Source: DATFRX01 sp035630615
GTDB lineage: Bacteria > Actinomycetota > Actinomycetes > Propionibacteriales > Nocardioidaceae
NCBI GenBank assembly: GCA_035630615.1
Contig: DASQKI010000065.1
Location: 1-52,883 of the forward strand
Length of the DNA stretch: 52,883 nt
Direction: 5' to 3'
The notes under the pieces are model-generated. The model was not told the DNA's origin. It did not search any database and was given only the letters and a program-made list of their open reading frames with translations. A program made the translations under genes and the position numbers. Of this stretch, positions 34,834 to 42,358 are shown one piece after another; position 1 is the first letter of the stretch; every line of letters starts with the position of its first letter.

Positions 34834-36566
34834 TGGCGGACGACAAGCCGTCCGAACGGCGGCAGGTGGACGAGGCGCTCGGCTCCACGTCGTCGTCACG
34901 GGTTCACCTCGACGCCGGGCAGGATCGACTTCAGGCACTCCTCGACGCGGTGGTCGACCTCAGCACCGACCTCGACCTCCGGCAGGTGCTCCGGCGGATC
35001 GTCGATGCAGCGTGCGAACTGGCCAACTGTCGCTACGGCGCGTTGGGCGTGCTGGCCCCGGACGGCACGGTGCTGGCGGAGTTCATCACCCATGGCATCA
35101 CCGACGAGATGCGCTCCCAAATCGGGCCTCTCCCGCGCGGCCACGGCGTCCTCGGTCTCCTGATCAAGGAGCCGAGGCCGATCCGGCTGCCGCACATCCA
35201 CGACCACCCTCAGTCGTACGGCTTTCCGGCCAACCACCCGCCGATGGAATCGTTCTTGGGCGTGCCGATCCGGGTTCACGACCACGTCTACGGCAACCTG
35301 TACCTGACCGAGAAGGTCGGCGCGGCGGAGTTCACCGACCTGGACGAGCAGATCGTCGTCGCCTTGGCGGGCGCGGCCGGCGTCGCGATCGACAACGCCC
35401 GGCTCTACGAGCTAACCGATCGACGTCGACAATGGCTGCAGGCCACCACGGAGATCTCGGAGTCCCTGCTCGGACAGGTCGACCGCGATGACGCGCTGCG
35501 GCTGATCGCTCGCAAGACTCGCGAGGTTTCGGGATGCGATGTCGCGGCCGTACTGATCGAAAATGACGTCGGCGACCTGGTGCTCGAAGTGGCCGAGGGG
35601 CTCGAGCCAGCAGCCACCGAGAGCGTACGCGTCTCCACGAATGAACCCGGCCTGCTGGCCGACGTGCTCGAACAGGGCGTTCCCATGATCGTCGAAGACT
35701 TAGCGAAGGAGGTATACGCCGGGCAGTCACATGTACCTGTCGACGTTGTCCGCGATCTGGGGTACACCGCGCTGGTGCCGCTCAACACCCCGGCAGGAGG
35801 TGTTGGAGTGCTCCTCGTTTCGCAGCGGCGTGAGACACCGCAACGCGTCGACGGTTTCGACGTCGAACTGCTCGCCACCTTCGCCAACCATGTCGCGCTC
35901 GCACTTGAGCGAGTTCAGGCTCAGGCTGACCGGGACCTCGTGGCCGTTTTCGAGGATCGGGATCGGATCGCCCGCGACCTGCATGATCTGGTGATCCAGC
36001 GCCTGTTCGCGACCGGCCTCAAGATCCAGGGCATGGTGGACCCTGCCAGGCGGCCGGACCAGGCAGAGCGGCTGGCCGCCTTGACCGACGAGCTCGACGC
36101 GACGATCCGAGACATCCGCGCCACGATCTTCGAGCTCGAGTACCGCCCCGATCGCAGCGACCTGCGCGCCGACATCCGCGATCTGGCCAAGGAGTACGCC
36201 AGCTCATTCGGCTTCACGCCCAGGGTCGACCTTCTGGGCCCAGTCGACAGCGCAGTACCGATCGAGGTTCGGCCCCATGTGCTCGCGGTGGTGCGGGAGA
36301 CGCTGTCCAATGCGGCGCGACACGCCAGGGCCAACGCGGTCAATGTCGAGGTGGATGTCCGAGGAGGGAGACTCTCCATCACCGTCAGCGACAATGGCGT
36401 CGGAGTGGGTGAGACCACCCGAGAGAGCGGCCTCCGCAACCTTCGGGAGCGCGCCGAGGCGCTAGACGGAACGCTTGAGATCCTGCCCATCACACCGCAC
36501 GGAACCGTCGCGCGGTGGATGGTGCCTATGGGAGGAGGCCGGCTAGGCGTGTCAGCCGTGCAATAG
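34833..36566 (+). CDS. DosS/DosT-like haem-GAF sensor histidine kinase
   Basis: 577 residues from GTG 34833. Two GAF domains (about 35-190 and 200-365), a DHp domain with the phospho-accepting His (H384 in RDLHDLVIQRLFATGL) and a HATPase domain (about 465-572; NAARHARANAVNVEV, SDNGVGVG). The first GAF contains HPPMESFLGVP and, 22 residues on, YLTEK. In Mycobacterium tuberculosis DosS the haem ligand H149 and the distal Y171 have exactly this context and spacing, so H135 and Y157 should bind haem and sense O2, NO or CO. No membrane segment, so the kinase is cytoplasmic. Upstream frame extensions run through the divergent gene and are not credible. Convergent with its probable partner, overlapping by 15 bp. 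Confidence 0.92.
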   Translation: MADDKPSERRQVDEALGSTSSSRVHLDAGQDRLQALLDAVVDLSTDLDLRQVLRRIVDAACELANCRYGALGVLAPDGTVLAEFITHGITDEMRSQIGPLPRGHGVLGLLIKEPRPIRLPHIHDHPQSYGFPANHPPMESFLGVPIRVHDHVYGNLYLTEKVGAAEFTDLDEQIVVALAGAAGVAIDNARLYELTDRRRQWLQATTEISESLLGQVDRDDALRLIARKTREVSGCDVAAVLIENDVGDLVLEVAEGLEPAATESVRVSTNEPGLLADVLEQGVPMIVEDLAKEVYAGQSHVPVDVVRDLGYTALVPLNTPAGGVGVLLVSQRRETPQRVDGFDVELLATFANHVALALERVQAQADRDLVAVFEDRDRIARDLHDLVIQRLFATGLKIQGMVDPARRPDQAERLAALTDELDATIRDIRATIFELEYRPDRSDLRADIRDLAKEYASSFGFTPRVDLLGPVDSAVPIEVRPHVLAVVRETLSNAARHARANAVNVEVDVRGGRLSITVSDNGVGVGETTRESGLRNLRERAEALDGTLEILPITPHGTVARWMVPMGGGRLGVSAVQ

Positions 36567-37199
36567 CTTCGTTGCCAAGATGGCGGCCTGGGTGCGGCGC
36601 TCCAGTCCGAGCTTGCTCAGCATGCTGGATACATAGTTCTTGACGGTCTTCTCAGCGAGATGGAGATGCTCGCCGATCTGCCGGTTCGTCATGCCTTCGG
36701 CGATGAGCTTGAGCACGTTGAGCTCCTGCTCGGACAACCTGCGCAACTCCTCGGGCTGCTCGTCGCCCTTACGCAGGCGCTCGAGAACGCGCTCGGTCAC
36801 CGCCGGGTCCAGCAGGGACTGACCGGCAGCGACCCGGCGCACCGCGTCGACCAGGGCACCGCCGCCGACCTCCTTGAGAATGTAGCCGGCCGCGCCGGCC
36901 ATGATCGAGGTGAACAACGCCTCGTCGTCGTTGTACGAGGTGAGAATCAGCGCCTTGATCGACGAGTCGACCGACCGTACGTCGCGGCAGACGTCGATCC
37001 CGCTGCCGTCGGGTAGCCGGGCATCGAGCACCGCGACGTCGGGCCGCAGGGCAGGTATGCGCCGACGCGCCTCCTCGGCCAAGCCGGACTCGCCGACCAC
37101 CTCGAACTCCGGCTTGGACTCGAGGAGAGCGCGGATTCCCTCTCGTACGACTTCGTGGTCGTCGAGAAGGTAGACCTTGATCTTCGTGTCGGTATCCAC
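36552..37199 (-). CDS. DosR/DevR-like NarL-family response regulator
   Basis: 215 residues from GTG 37199, with TGAGGA upstream. The receiver domain has acidic DD at 13-14, phospho-acceptor D59, T87 and K109. The LuxR-type HTH reads LSEQELNVLKLIAEGMTNRQ...AEKTVKNYVS. M. tuberculosis DosR key residues D54, T82, K104, K179, K182 and N183 all correspond here at a constant +5 (D59, T87, K109, K184, K187, N188), and RRTQAA with a later AT (T203, T210) matches its phosphorylated threonines. This is the expected binder of the GGGACCTTSGNCCC boxes. Its own promoter region contains one. The gene is convergent with the kinase rather than in an operon with it. Confidence 0.93.
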   Translation of the reverse strand: MDTDTKIKVYLLDDHEVVREGIRALLESKPEFEVVGESGLAEEARRRIPALRPDVAVLDARLPDGSGIDVCRDVRSVDSSIKALILTSYNDDEALFTSIMAGAAGYILKEVGGGALVDAVRRVAAGQSLLDPAVTERVLERLRKGDEQPEELRRLSEQELNVLKLIAEGMTNRQIGEHLHLAEKTVKNYVSSMLSKLGLERRTQAAILATKLLHG

Positions 37200-37256
37200 G
37201 AGTCGATCCTCACGCAGCGCCGGGTCCGTTTCAGAGAGTCGTCGGGTCCCATAGAT

Positions 37257-37270
37257 GGGCCCTTGGACTC
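37257..37270. promoter_or_regulatory. DosR-like box upstream of the response regulator
   Basis: GGGCCCTTGGACTC lies about 58 bp upstream of the regulator's GTG and touches the last base of the flavodoxin stop codon. It suggests autoregulation from an internal promoter in addition to any read-through from the flavodoxin gene. A -10 is not clear. Confidence 0.5.
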
Positions 37271-37815
37271 TACTCAGTGCTATATCCGCGTCGGACTGCG
37301 GTCCGTTCCAGGCTGAAGCCAAGCTGGCGGCCCCAGAACTCGGCGTGGCCGATCTCTCCAGCGGCGAGAGGCCCGTTGACGTCGGTCACATAAAAGCTCT
37401 CCGGATGACGGATCAGCCGGAAGCCGCGTCGATGCAGCCGCTTGGCGGCACCGCGGGCAGCCGAGCCAGTCAGCGCCTGGACGCGCATCTCAGCGCGTGT
37501 GTCGAACGTGGCAGCAAAGCGCCGACGGTTGGACTTCGGTAGCTTGCGCAGCCATTCCCGCAGCCCGACGCCCCGAGAGACGACCGGCGTGGCGACTCGA
37601 CCGGCCGCGTCGGTCCTGGTCCGCGGCCGACTCATTCCAAACGCATGCGTCGGAGCACCGACGACCAACAGATCCACGTCCTCGGCGAGCTCGGGCGGGG
37701 CGTCACCGACCTCGACCACGTCGGTCGGAACGTACCGCTGGAGGCCCTCCGCAATGGCATACGCGATGTCGCGCGTGTTTCCGAACATCGACTCGTAAAT
37801 GATGAGCGCCCGCAT
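37270..37815 (-). CDS. Flavodoxin-family protein
   Basis: 181 residues. An FMN phosphate-binding loop at the N-terminus (YESMFGNTRDIAYAIAEGL), a VVGAPTHAFGMSRPRTR segment in the second FMN loop region, and a basic C-terminal half. It is longer and more basic than classical flavodoxins and resembles stand-alone flavodoxin-domain proteins of actinobacterial stress clusters. GGAGGAGG precedes the ATG. It lies upstream of, and on the same strand as, the response regulator gene (70-bp gap). A DosR-like box is present about 60 bp upstream. Confidence 0.85.
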   Translation of the reverse strand: MRALIIYESMFGNTRDIAYAIAEGLQRYVPTDVVEVGDAPPELAEDVDLLVVGAPTHAFGMSRPRTRTDAAGRVATPVVSRGVGLREWLRKLPKSNRRRFAATFDTRAEMRVQALTGSAARGAAKRLHRRGFRLIRHPESFYVTDVNGPLAAGEIGHAEFWGRQLGFSLERTAVRRGYSTE

Positions 37816-37874
37816 CGTGCACCTCCTCCAATCCGTCCTACTTCCATTCCACGTGCTCGGCCGGGCGACGGCCA

Positions 37875-37888
37875 GAGCCCAAGGGCCT
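37875..37888 (-). promoter_or_regulatory. DosR-like box upstream of the flavodoxin gene
   Basis: GAGCCCAAGGGCCT (reverse AGGCCCTTGGGCTC) matches a GGGCCCTTGGGCCC dyad at 12 of 14 positions. It precedes the leftward flavodoxin gene. Confidence 0.5.
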
Positions 37889-37980
37889 CGACGGGGAGAC
37901 GGAAGGCTGGGCCGTATTTCAGGCGGCTCGGGGCGTTCAGCAACCCCGGGGGCCTGCCCAGCCGGGGCGGGGGGCCAGCT

Positions 37981-37994
37981 GGGACCTTGGACCC
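37981..37994 (+). promoter_or_regulatory. Best-match DosR-like box upstream of the 200-residue protein
   Basis: GGGACCTTGGACCC is the clearest match to the consensus in the window. It lies 48 bp before ATG 38042, a spacing compatible with activation of a short-leader transcript. A weak GTTGTC around 38016 is the only -10 candidate. Confidence 0.55.
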
Positions 37995-38041
37995 TTATCG
38001 ACCGCGACAGCTGGGTGTTGTCTGGGTCGCGGGTGAGGTCG

Positions 38042-38644
38042 ATGAGGGATCGGACGGCGAGAGCTTGGATCGATCTGTTCTGGCTTCCGCTGGGGGCCGG
38101 TGGTCACTTCGTGCGCTGGAATGGCCGCCTCTACGAGTGGATGGTGGCCCATCGAGAGCACCGGCCCCCGGCGAACCTGTTTCACACCGGCCTGACGCTG
38201 AGCCTCGACGACACTGTGTACGCGGTTGAGATGGGTCCGGTGTGGAACGTCTCGGACGCCGACCGCGGCGTCGTCTGTGAAGGACCGGTCGGCTCTCGGT
38301 GGCTCGGCCGGCTTCGGGCCTTCCGCTACGAGGTGCGTTGCTGGCCCGGCGGCTACATCCCGGACGCTGCCGAAGCTGTCGACAGCCCGGTCCGCATCAC
38401 CGAGGATCCGACGCGGGTCGCAGCCCTGCTTGAGACGCTCCGGGACGTACCCGCACTGACCTGGGGCCGAGACGAGCTCGGCGCGGGCGAGATGTGGAAC
38501 TCCAACTCGCTGGTCGCGTGGGCACTCGCGCGCACCGGCCACAACATGGACTCGATCATAGAACCCGCGGGCGGCCGTGCACCAGGATGGCGGGCCGGCC
38601 TCCAGCTCGCGCACCGTCAAACCGGCGGCAGCGTACCAGTCTGA
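38042..38644 (+). CDS. Unrecognised 200-residue stress-island protein
   Basis: The start ATG 38042 has GAGG just upstream, and longer in-frame forms run through the promoter box and are rejected. No signal peptide. Composition is Trp-rich (WIDLFWLPLGAGGHFVRWNG, DVPALTWGRDELG, EMWNSNSLVAWALA). The pattern of an early H (LFHTGLTL), a central GVVCEGPVGSRWLGR block and W-N-S-N-S followed by a helix vaguely recalls permuted papain-like (YiiX/NlpC) proteins, but the nucleophile Cys is not where I would expect it, so I assign no function. Its position behind the best DosR-like box makes it a likely regulon member. Confidence 0.75.
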   Translation: MRDRTARAWIDLFWLPLGAGGHFVRWNGRLYEWMVAHREHRPPANLFHTGLTLSLDDTVYAVEMGPVWNVSDADRGVVCEGPVGSRWLGRLRAFRYEVRCWPGGYIPDAAEAVDSPVRITEDPTRVAALLETLRDVPALTWGRDELGAGEMWNSNSLVAWALARTGHNMDSIIEPAGGRAPGWRAGLQLAHRQTGGSVPV

Positions 38645-38754
38645 GGCACCTCCCCAGGCCGGACACTTCTGCTCATCGGCAGCTCGGTCATGCGTGGAGA
38701 CTCCGCAACAGCGGCCTTCCAGTCGTGCTCGCACGAGCCGGGTCAACCTGGTCC

Positions 38755-38887
38755 GTGTCCCCACAATGTCCCCAGCGTGTCCCCAGCGGCCCAAGACCAC
38801 AGCCCGGTCGCCCCTCCCCCACATTTCGCTCCATTTGCGCCTACTCGTGTCCCAGCATGTCCCCAACACGTCCCCAGCATGTCCCCG
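38755..38887. repeat. TGTCCCCA-type octamer iterations
   Basis: Seven near-copies of TGTCCCCA/G occur in two clusters, three at 38755-38787 and four at 38846-38887, spaced 10-14 nt apart. They flank the 19-bp element CCCCTCCCCCACATTTCGC. A related GTGTCTTGGGGACAC hairpin follows the second copy of that element near 52640. Function unknown. Confidence 0.6.
38811..38829 (+). repeat. 19-bp element, copy 1
   Basis: CCCCTCCCCCACATTTCGC occurs here and identically at 52609-52627, both on this strand. Each copy is followed within about 20 nt by a GTGTC motif. The two copies bracket the whole glycoside-utilisation island. A dispersed intergenic repeat, a small RNA motif or a recombination remnant are all possible. 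Confidence 0.7.
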
Positions 38888-39289
38888 GCTGCCCGCCCAC
38901 TCGTACCAATTGGGGCTACGGTAGCTCTCTCGAACCCTCGCTGGACCAAACCGCTCCGGCGTACGCGATGCCAACAGACATGTGGCCGGTCGGGACGCCG
39001 CTGCTCGGCTGAGTGGTTGGTGGCCGGGGGTGCCAGTCCGCCCCTCCAGCCTCAAGGGGATCTCGCCTGACCGACGTCGGCGCTCACTGGCGTTCGCTTC
39101 TTTCCTCGTCCGCCAGGCCGAGACTCCCCTGAACCCGGAACCTCGGGCGGACCGGTAGGCGACCGGAACCGGCACACCCCACAGGGGCTGCCGCCACCAA
39201 CAGCCACCAACTTGGAGCGGATCACGATGGGGACTTCGTGGATCGCTAGCCCACGACCATGAACGCTACGTGCACGCAGATCGCCACGT

Positions 39290-39500
39290 CGTCATCAGCC
39301 GCGCTCGCGAACTGGGGCACGATCACATCACCGCACTGCCGCCAAGCGAATTCACAGCTCCCGCGTCGGCGACCTCGAGCTCACCGGCGAAGCCCATGGA
39401 ACTCGCTGGCGACGGCTTGGTGATCATCACCTACACCGCCGAACCCGACAGCCCCGCCACCGAATCGCTGCGATTCCTCGCCATCTGGGCAACCAACACG
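39290..39500 (+). pseudogene. Relic of an XRE/MmyB-type regulator
   Basis: Pieces in two frames spell the C-terminal ligand domain of MmyB-type XRE regulators: LGHDHITALPPSE, then IHSSRVGDLELTGEA in the next frame, then MELAGDGLVIITYTAEPDSP with ESLRFLAIWAT back in the first. Intact proteins carry H-P-x-V-G-D-L-E-L and Y-T-A-E-P-G-S-P-S-x-E-A-L-R-L-L-A-S-W in this order. The HTH half is absent and at least two frameshifts are required, so this is decayed. The 131-residue open frame at 39270-39665 is mostly fortuitous. Confidence 0.6.
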
Positions 39501-39684
39501 CCGAGATTCCTGCTGGACGCCCGAGCACGTCCTGAGACGCATCATGAAGCCGTGGCGGTGCTCCAGCCGCATTCTGACGAACTCCTCCGATCCGGCCACG
39601 GATACCGGAGCTCATGCCAAGTCACTCCAACACACGAGGCCTGTTCGCGCCAGTCGTCGTCATGAACAGTTCATCCGCTTGATG

Positions 39685-39705
39685 GGCGGACCGATGAAGT
39701 CCGCC
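39685..39705 (-). terminator. Stem-loop downstream of GH3 gene
   Basis: GGCGGAC (39685-39691) and GTCCGCC (39699-39705) form a perfect 7-bp stem with a 7-nt loop, about 80 bp beyond the GH3 stop codon on its strand. No U-tract, so terminator function is only plausible. Confidence 0.4.
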
Positions 39706-39785
39706 TAACTTGACCGCTATCGGCCAAGGTCTCGAAGCGGGATCCACTGGATGAGCGCGCAGCCCACCGATGCCTCGGCTGGCTT

Positions 39786-42257
39786 CTAGCTGGGCATGCT
39801 CTCCAACGCCTCCGCACCGGGTTCGATGTCGACGATCGTTGCCAGTCGAATGTCGGTGGATGACAGGCCGACTATCAGGCGGTAGCTGCCCTGCTCGACT
39901 CGCCAGGCGTCGCGTTCCCAATGCGCGAACCGGCGCCAAGGGAGCTCGATGGTCACCCGGGACCTCTGGTGGGGTCGCAAATGGGTCGTCTCGAATCCCG
40001 CCAGCCAGCGCGCGGGGCGCTCGACGGCGGATTCGGACGCTCGTTCGAGGTAGGCCTGCACGACGCACTTCCCACTGCGCTGACCGACGTTCTCGACCTG
40101 AACGAACACCGTCGATGTACCGGTCGGCCACAAGGGCGTCACCGAGAGCCCGGACAATCGCCAATGGGTGTAGCCGAGGCCATGACCAAAGGGGTACGCG
40201 GGAGTCGCGCCGGCCCGCATCCACGCGCGGTAGCCGATGTGCAGGCCTTCGCGGTATTCCAGCTGGCCGTCAACGGGCGCGACTTCCCTCACGGGGACGG
40301 TGTCCTCGATGTCCGGCCAGGTCACGGGAAGTCGTCCACCGGGCTCGGTATCTCCGCTCAGAACGTCGGCGAGCGCGTGTCCGAACTCCTGTCCGGGGAA
40401 CCATGTCGCGATCACCGCCGAGACTTCGTCGCGCCAGGGCATCGTGACGGGAGCGCCAGCGTTGACGACGACGACCGTGCGCGGGTTGGCAGTGGCGACG
40501 GCATGAACCAGCGCATCCTGCGCGCCCGGAAGGCGCAGAGTCGTGCGGTCGAAGCCCTCGGACTCGTCCTCGTTTGTCGTACCGACGACAACGATAGCGA
40601 CGTCGGATTCCGCGGCCGTCCGGGCCGCGTCTTCGATCAGGGCGGCGTGGTCCGCAAAGGGCGGGACGGTGCCCACACGCAGCGCGAGCGCGTCTGGAAT
40701 CCCTCCGCGGACGGGTCGGAAGCGGACAACAATGTCGACTGTCCCACGGGCCATCGGGACGTCAACGCTGGCGAACGGCGGATTGAGAACTGCAGCCGAG
40801 GGATCTGCGCCCACAGCACTGCGGATCTGCTCTGTCGCGATGCATTGCCCGTCCGCGATCACGTCCACGTCGGCGAGGCCACCAACTCCCAAGTGGGCAA
40901 CGGCACCGGCGGTCGCAGGGGCGTATCGAAAGGCGAGCTCGATGGTCGCCGCAGTGGTCGCTGCCGAGGACGTGTTGAACCACACCAGCCAGGACGCTCG
41001 ACGTACTTCGCGGTCTCGCTCGTTGCCGTCGTTGTCGAGATAACGCACCAGCATCCCCGGGCGCCCGTCGGAAGTGAGGTACGTCTTGGGGTCGAGCGGA
41101 GCCAGGCCCTGCTGTACGGCGGCACCCAGCGACCAACTCACGTCTGCAGTCGGCCAACGCCGAGAGATTCCTTGCAGAGGGGAAACGACTCCGGGCGGAA
41201 CGACGGTTGCGCTGCCGCCCCCCTGCGTCCGCGCGACAGCGGCAGCTTCGCCGAGGACGGCGATCTTGGCCGGCTCGTTGAGAGGGAGCATTCCGCGATT
41301 GGACAGAAGGACCATGCCTTCGCGAGAGCTGGTACGAGCGAGATCGGTCAGCTGCGCCGGCGAGAGGTGATCGGCCCGCTTCGACGGAGGGTAGTCAGCG
41401 AGTGCGCCGACCCGTGCGGCTAGCCGGAGAATCCGCATGACCTTGCGGTCGACGACCTTTTCGTCGATCTCGCCAGCGCGAACCGCTTCAACCAGCCGGG
41501 TTCCCCACGCTCCGCTCGGACCCGGCATGGCGACGTCTTGAGGATGGTGGGCCGCCTCGAGCGAGCGCACGGCCGTCCAGTCGCTCACGACGACGCCGGC
41601 GAAGCCCCACTCGTCCTGTAAGGGTGTCGTCAGTAGGCGATTCTCCGATGCCGTGGCCCCGTTGATCGCGTTGTAAGCGCTCATCACGAGCCACGCCTCC
41701 GCTTCGACGATCGGCCCTTCGAAAGCTTGGAGGTAGAGCTCGCGCAGCGTCCGTTCGTCGACCCGTACGTCGACGTCGAACCGGTCCGTCTCGGAATCAT
41801 TGGCGACGTAGTGCTTCACCGTCGCAGCCACACCGAAGTGCTGAATGCCCGCGACGTAGTGTGTCGCGACCTCCGACGTCAGAACGGGGTCTTCGCTGAA
41901 CGCCTCGAAATGGCGGCCGCCGAAGGGCGTGCGCTGGAGGTTCACGTTGGGAGCGAGCACCACGTCAACGCTCTTTCGTCGCGCCTCACTGCCGAGCCCA
42001 CGGCCGACCGCATCTGCCAGTCCCCGGTCCCACGAGGCAGCGATCGACGTGGGCGACGGGAAGTTGAGCGACGGGTCACGCTCGTCCCAGGTCGTGCCAC
42101 GCACACCGACCGGGCCGTCGGACATCACGATGCTCCGCAATCCGATCGACGGAACGGCCCGCATCGACCAGGAGTCTTGCCCGGTCAGGAGGGCGGTCTT
42201 TTCTTCGAGGGTGAGTGGTTCGATGAGTAACAGGAGCTCGTCGTCACCCGGGTCCAT
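39786..42257 (-). CDS. GH3 family beta-glycosidase with PA14-like insert
   Basis: 823 residues from ATG 42257. A TTG seven codons upstream with GGAG at 8 nt is a real alternative. The N-terminal TIM-barrel domain includes IVMSDGPVGVRG and the nucleophile D226 in VVVSDWTAV. The second domain includes VVVGTTNEDESEGFDRTTLR with the acid/base Glu region and RTVVVVNAGAPVTMPW. An insertion of about 140 residues between these blocks looks like a PA14 domain, and a fibronectin-III-like domain ends the protein. No signal peptide, so it acts on imported oligosaccharides or glycosides. Divergent from the TetR gene across an operator-bearing region. Beta-glucosidase is most likely, but beta-xylosidase or related activities cannot be excluded. 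Confidence 0.9.
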   Translation of the reverse strand: MDPGDDELLLLIEPLTLEEKTALLTGQDSWSMRAVPSIGLRSIVMSDGPVGVRGTTWDERDPSLNFPSPTSIAASWDRGLADAVGRGLGSEARRKSVDVVLAPNVNLQRTPFGGRHFEAFSEDPVLTSEVATHYVAGIQHFGVAATVKHYVANDSETDRFDVDVRVDERTLRELYLQAFEGPIVEAEAWLVMSAYNAINGATASENRLLTTPLQDEWGFAGVVVSDWTAVRSLEAAHHPQDVAMPGPSGAWGTRLVEAVRAGEIDEKVVDRKVMRILRLAARVGALADYPPSKRADHLSPAQLTDLARTSSREGMVLLSNRGMLPLNEPAKIAVLGEAAAVARTQGGGSATVVPPGVVSPLQGISRRWPTADVSWSLGAAVQQGLAPLDPKTYLTSDGRPGMLVRYLDNDGNERDREVRRASWLVWFNTSSAATTAATIELAFRYAPATAGAVAHLGVGGLADVDVIADGQCIATEQIRSAVGADPSAAVLNPPFASVDVPMARGTVDIVVRFRPVRGGIPDALALRVGTVPPFADHAALIEDAARTAAESDVAIVVVGTTNEDESEGFDRTTLRLPGAQDALVHAVATANPRTVVVVNAGAPVTMPWRDEVSAVIATWFPGQEFGHALADVLSGDTEPGGRLPVTWPDIEDTVPVREVAPVDGQLEYREGLHIGYRAWMRAGATPAYPFGHGLGYTHWRLSGLSVTPLWPTGTSTVFVQVENVGQRSGKCVVQAYLERASESAVERPARWLAGFETTHLRPHQRSRVTIELPWRRFAHWERDAWRVEQGSYRLIVGLSSTDIRLATIVDIEPGAEALESMPS

Positions 42258-42303
42258 GCTCCACCACCCAGTCGCCAAGATCAGGTCTCCGCACTGTATC
42301 TCA

Positions 42304-42351
42304 AAAACCTGTCATTGACCTAGTTTGGTGAATGTGACCGACGGCTAGGAT
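42304..42351 (+). promoter_or_regulatory. TetR operator and leaderless tetR promoter
   Basis: AAAACCTGTCATTGAC (within 42302-42318) contains one exact half-site of the CCTGTC-N3-GACAGG palindrome found whole at 42990. The partner half is degenerate (GACCTAG). TTTGGT near 42324 and TAGGAT at 42346-42351 form -35/-10 elements, with the start site predicted at ATG 42359, so the mRNA would be leaderless. The operator overlaps the region just upstream of the -35 and the GH3 promoter region, fitting autorepression and GH3 repression. Confidence 0.55.
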
Positions 42352-42358
42352 CGCTGCC

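Larger units (their letters stand above)
38645..39269. other. Gene-poor spacer with repeat sequences
   Basis: No reading frame here has convincing coding character. Apparent frames are shadows in a G+C-rich spacer. The stretch contains iterated TGTCCCCA-type octamers (38755-38887) and a 19-bp element (38811-38829), then featureless sequence up to the regulator relic. It separates the stress island from the sugar island. Confidence 0.6.

Noticed and set aside
37937..39175. 412-residue minus-strand open frame
   Set aside because: Low-complexity, Arg/Gly-rich, antisense to the 200-residue protein and running through repeat sequence. No family resemblance.
38645..39269. CRISPR array
   Set aside because: The octamers are too short, irregularly spaced and lack unique spacers of uniform length.
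39270..39665. Intact 131-residue protein
   Set aside because: Regulator similarity requires switching frames twice, so the open frame is treated as part of a relic.
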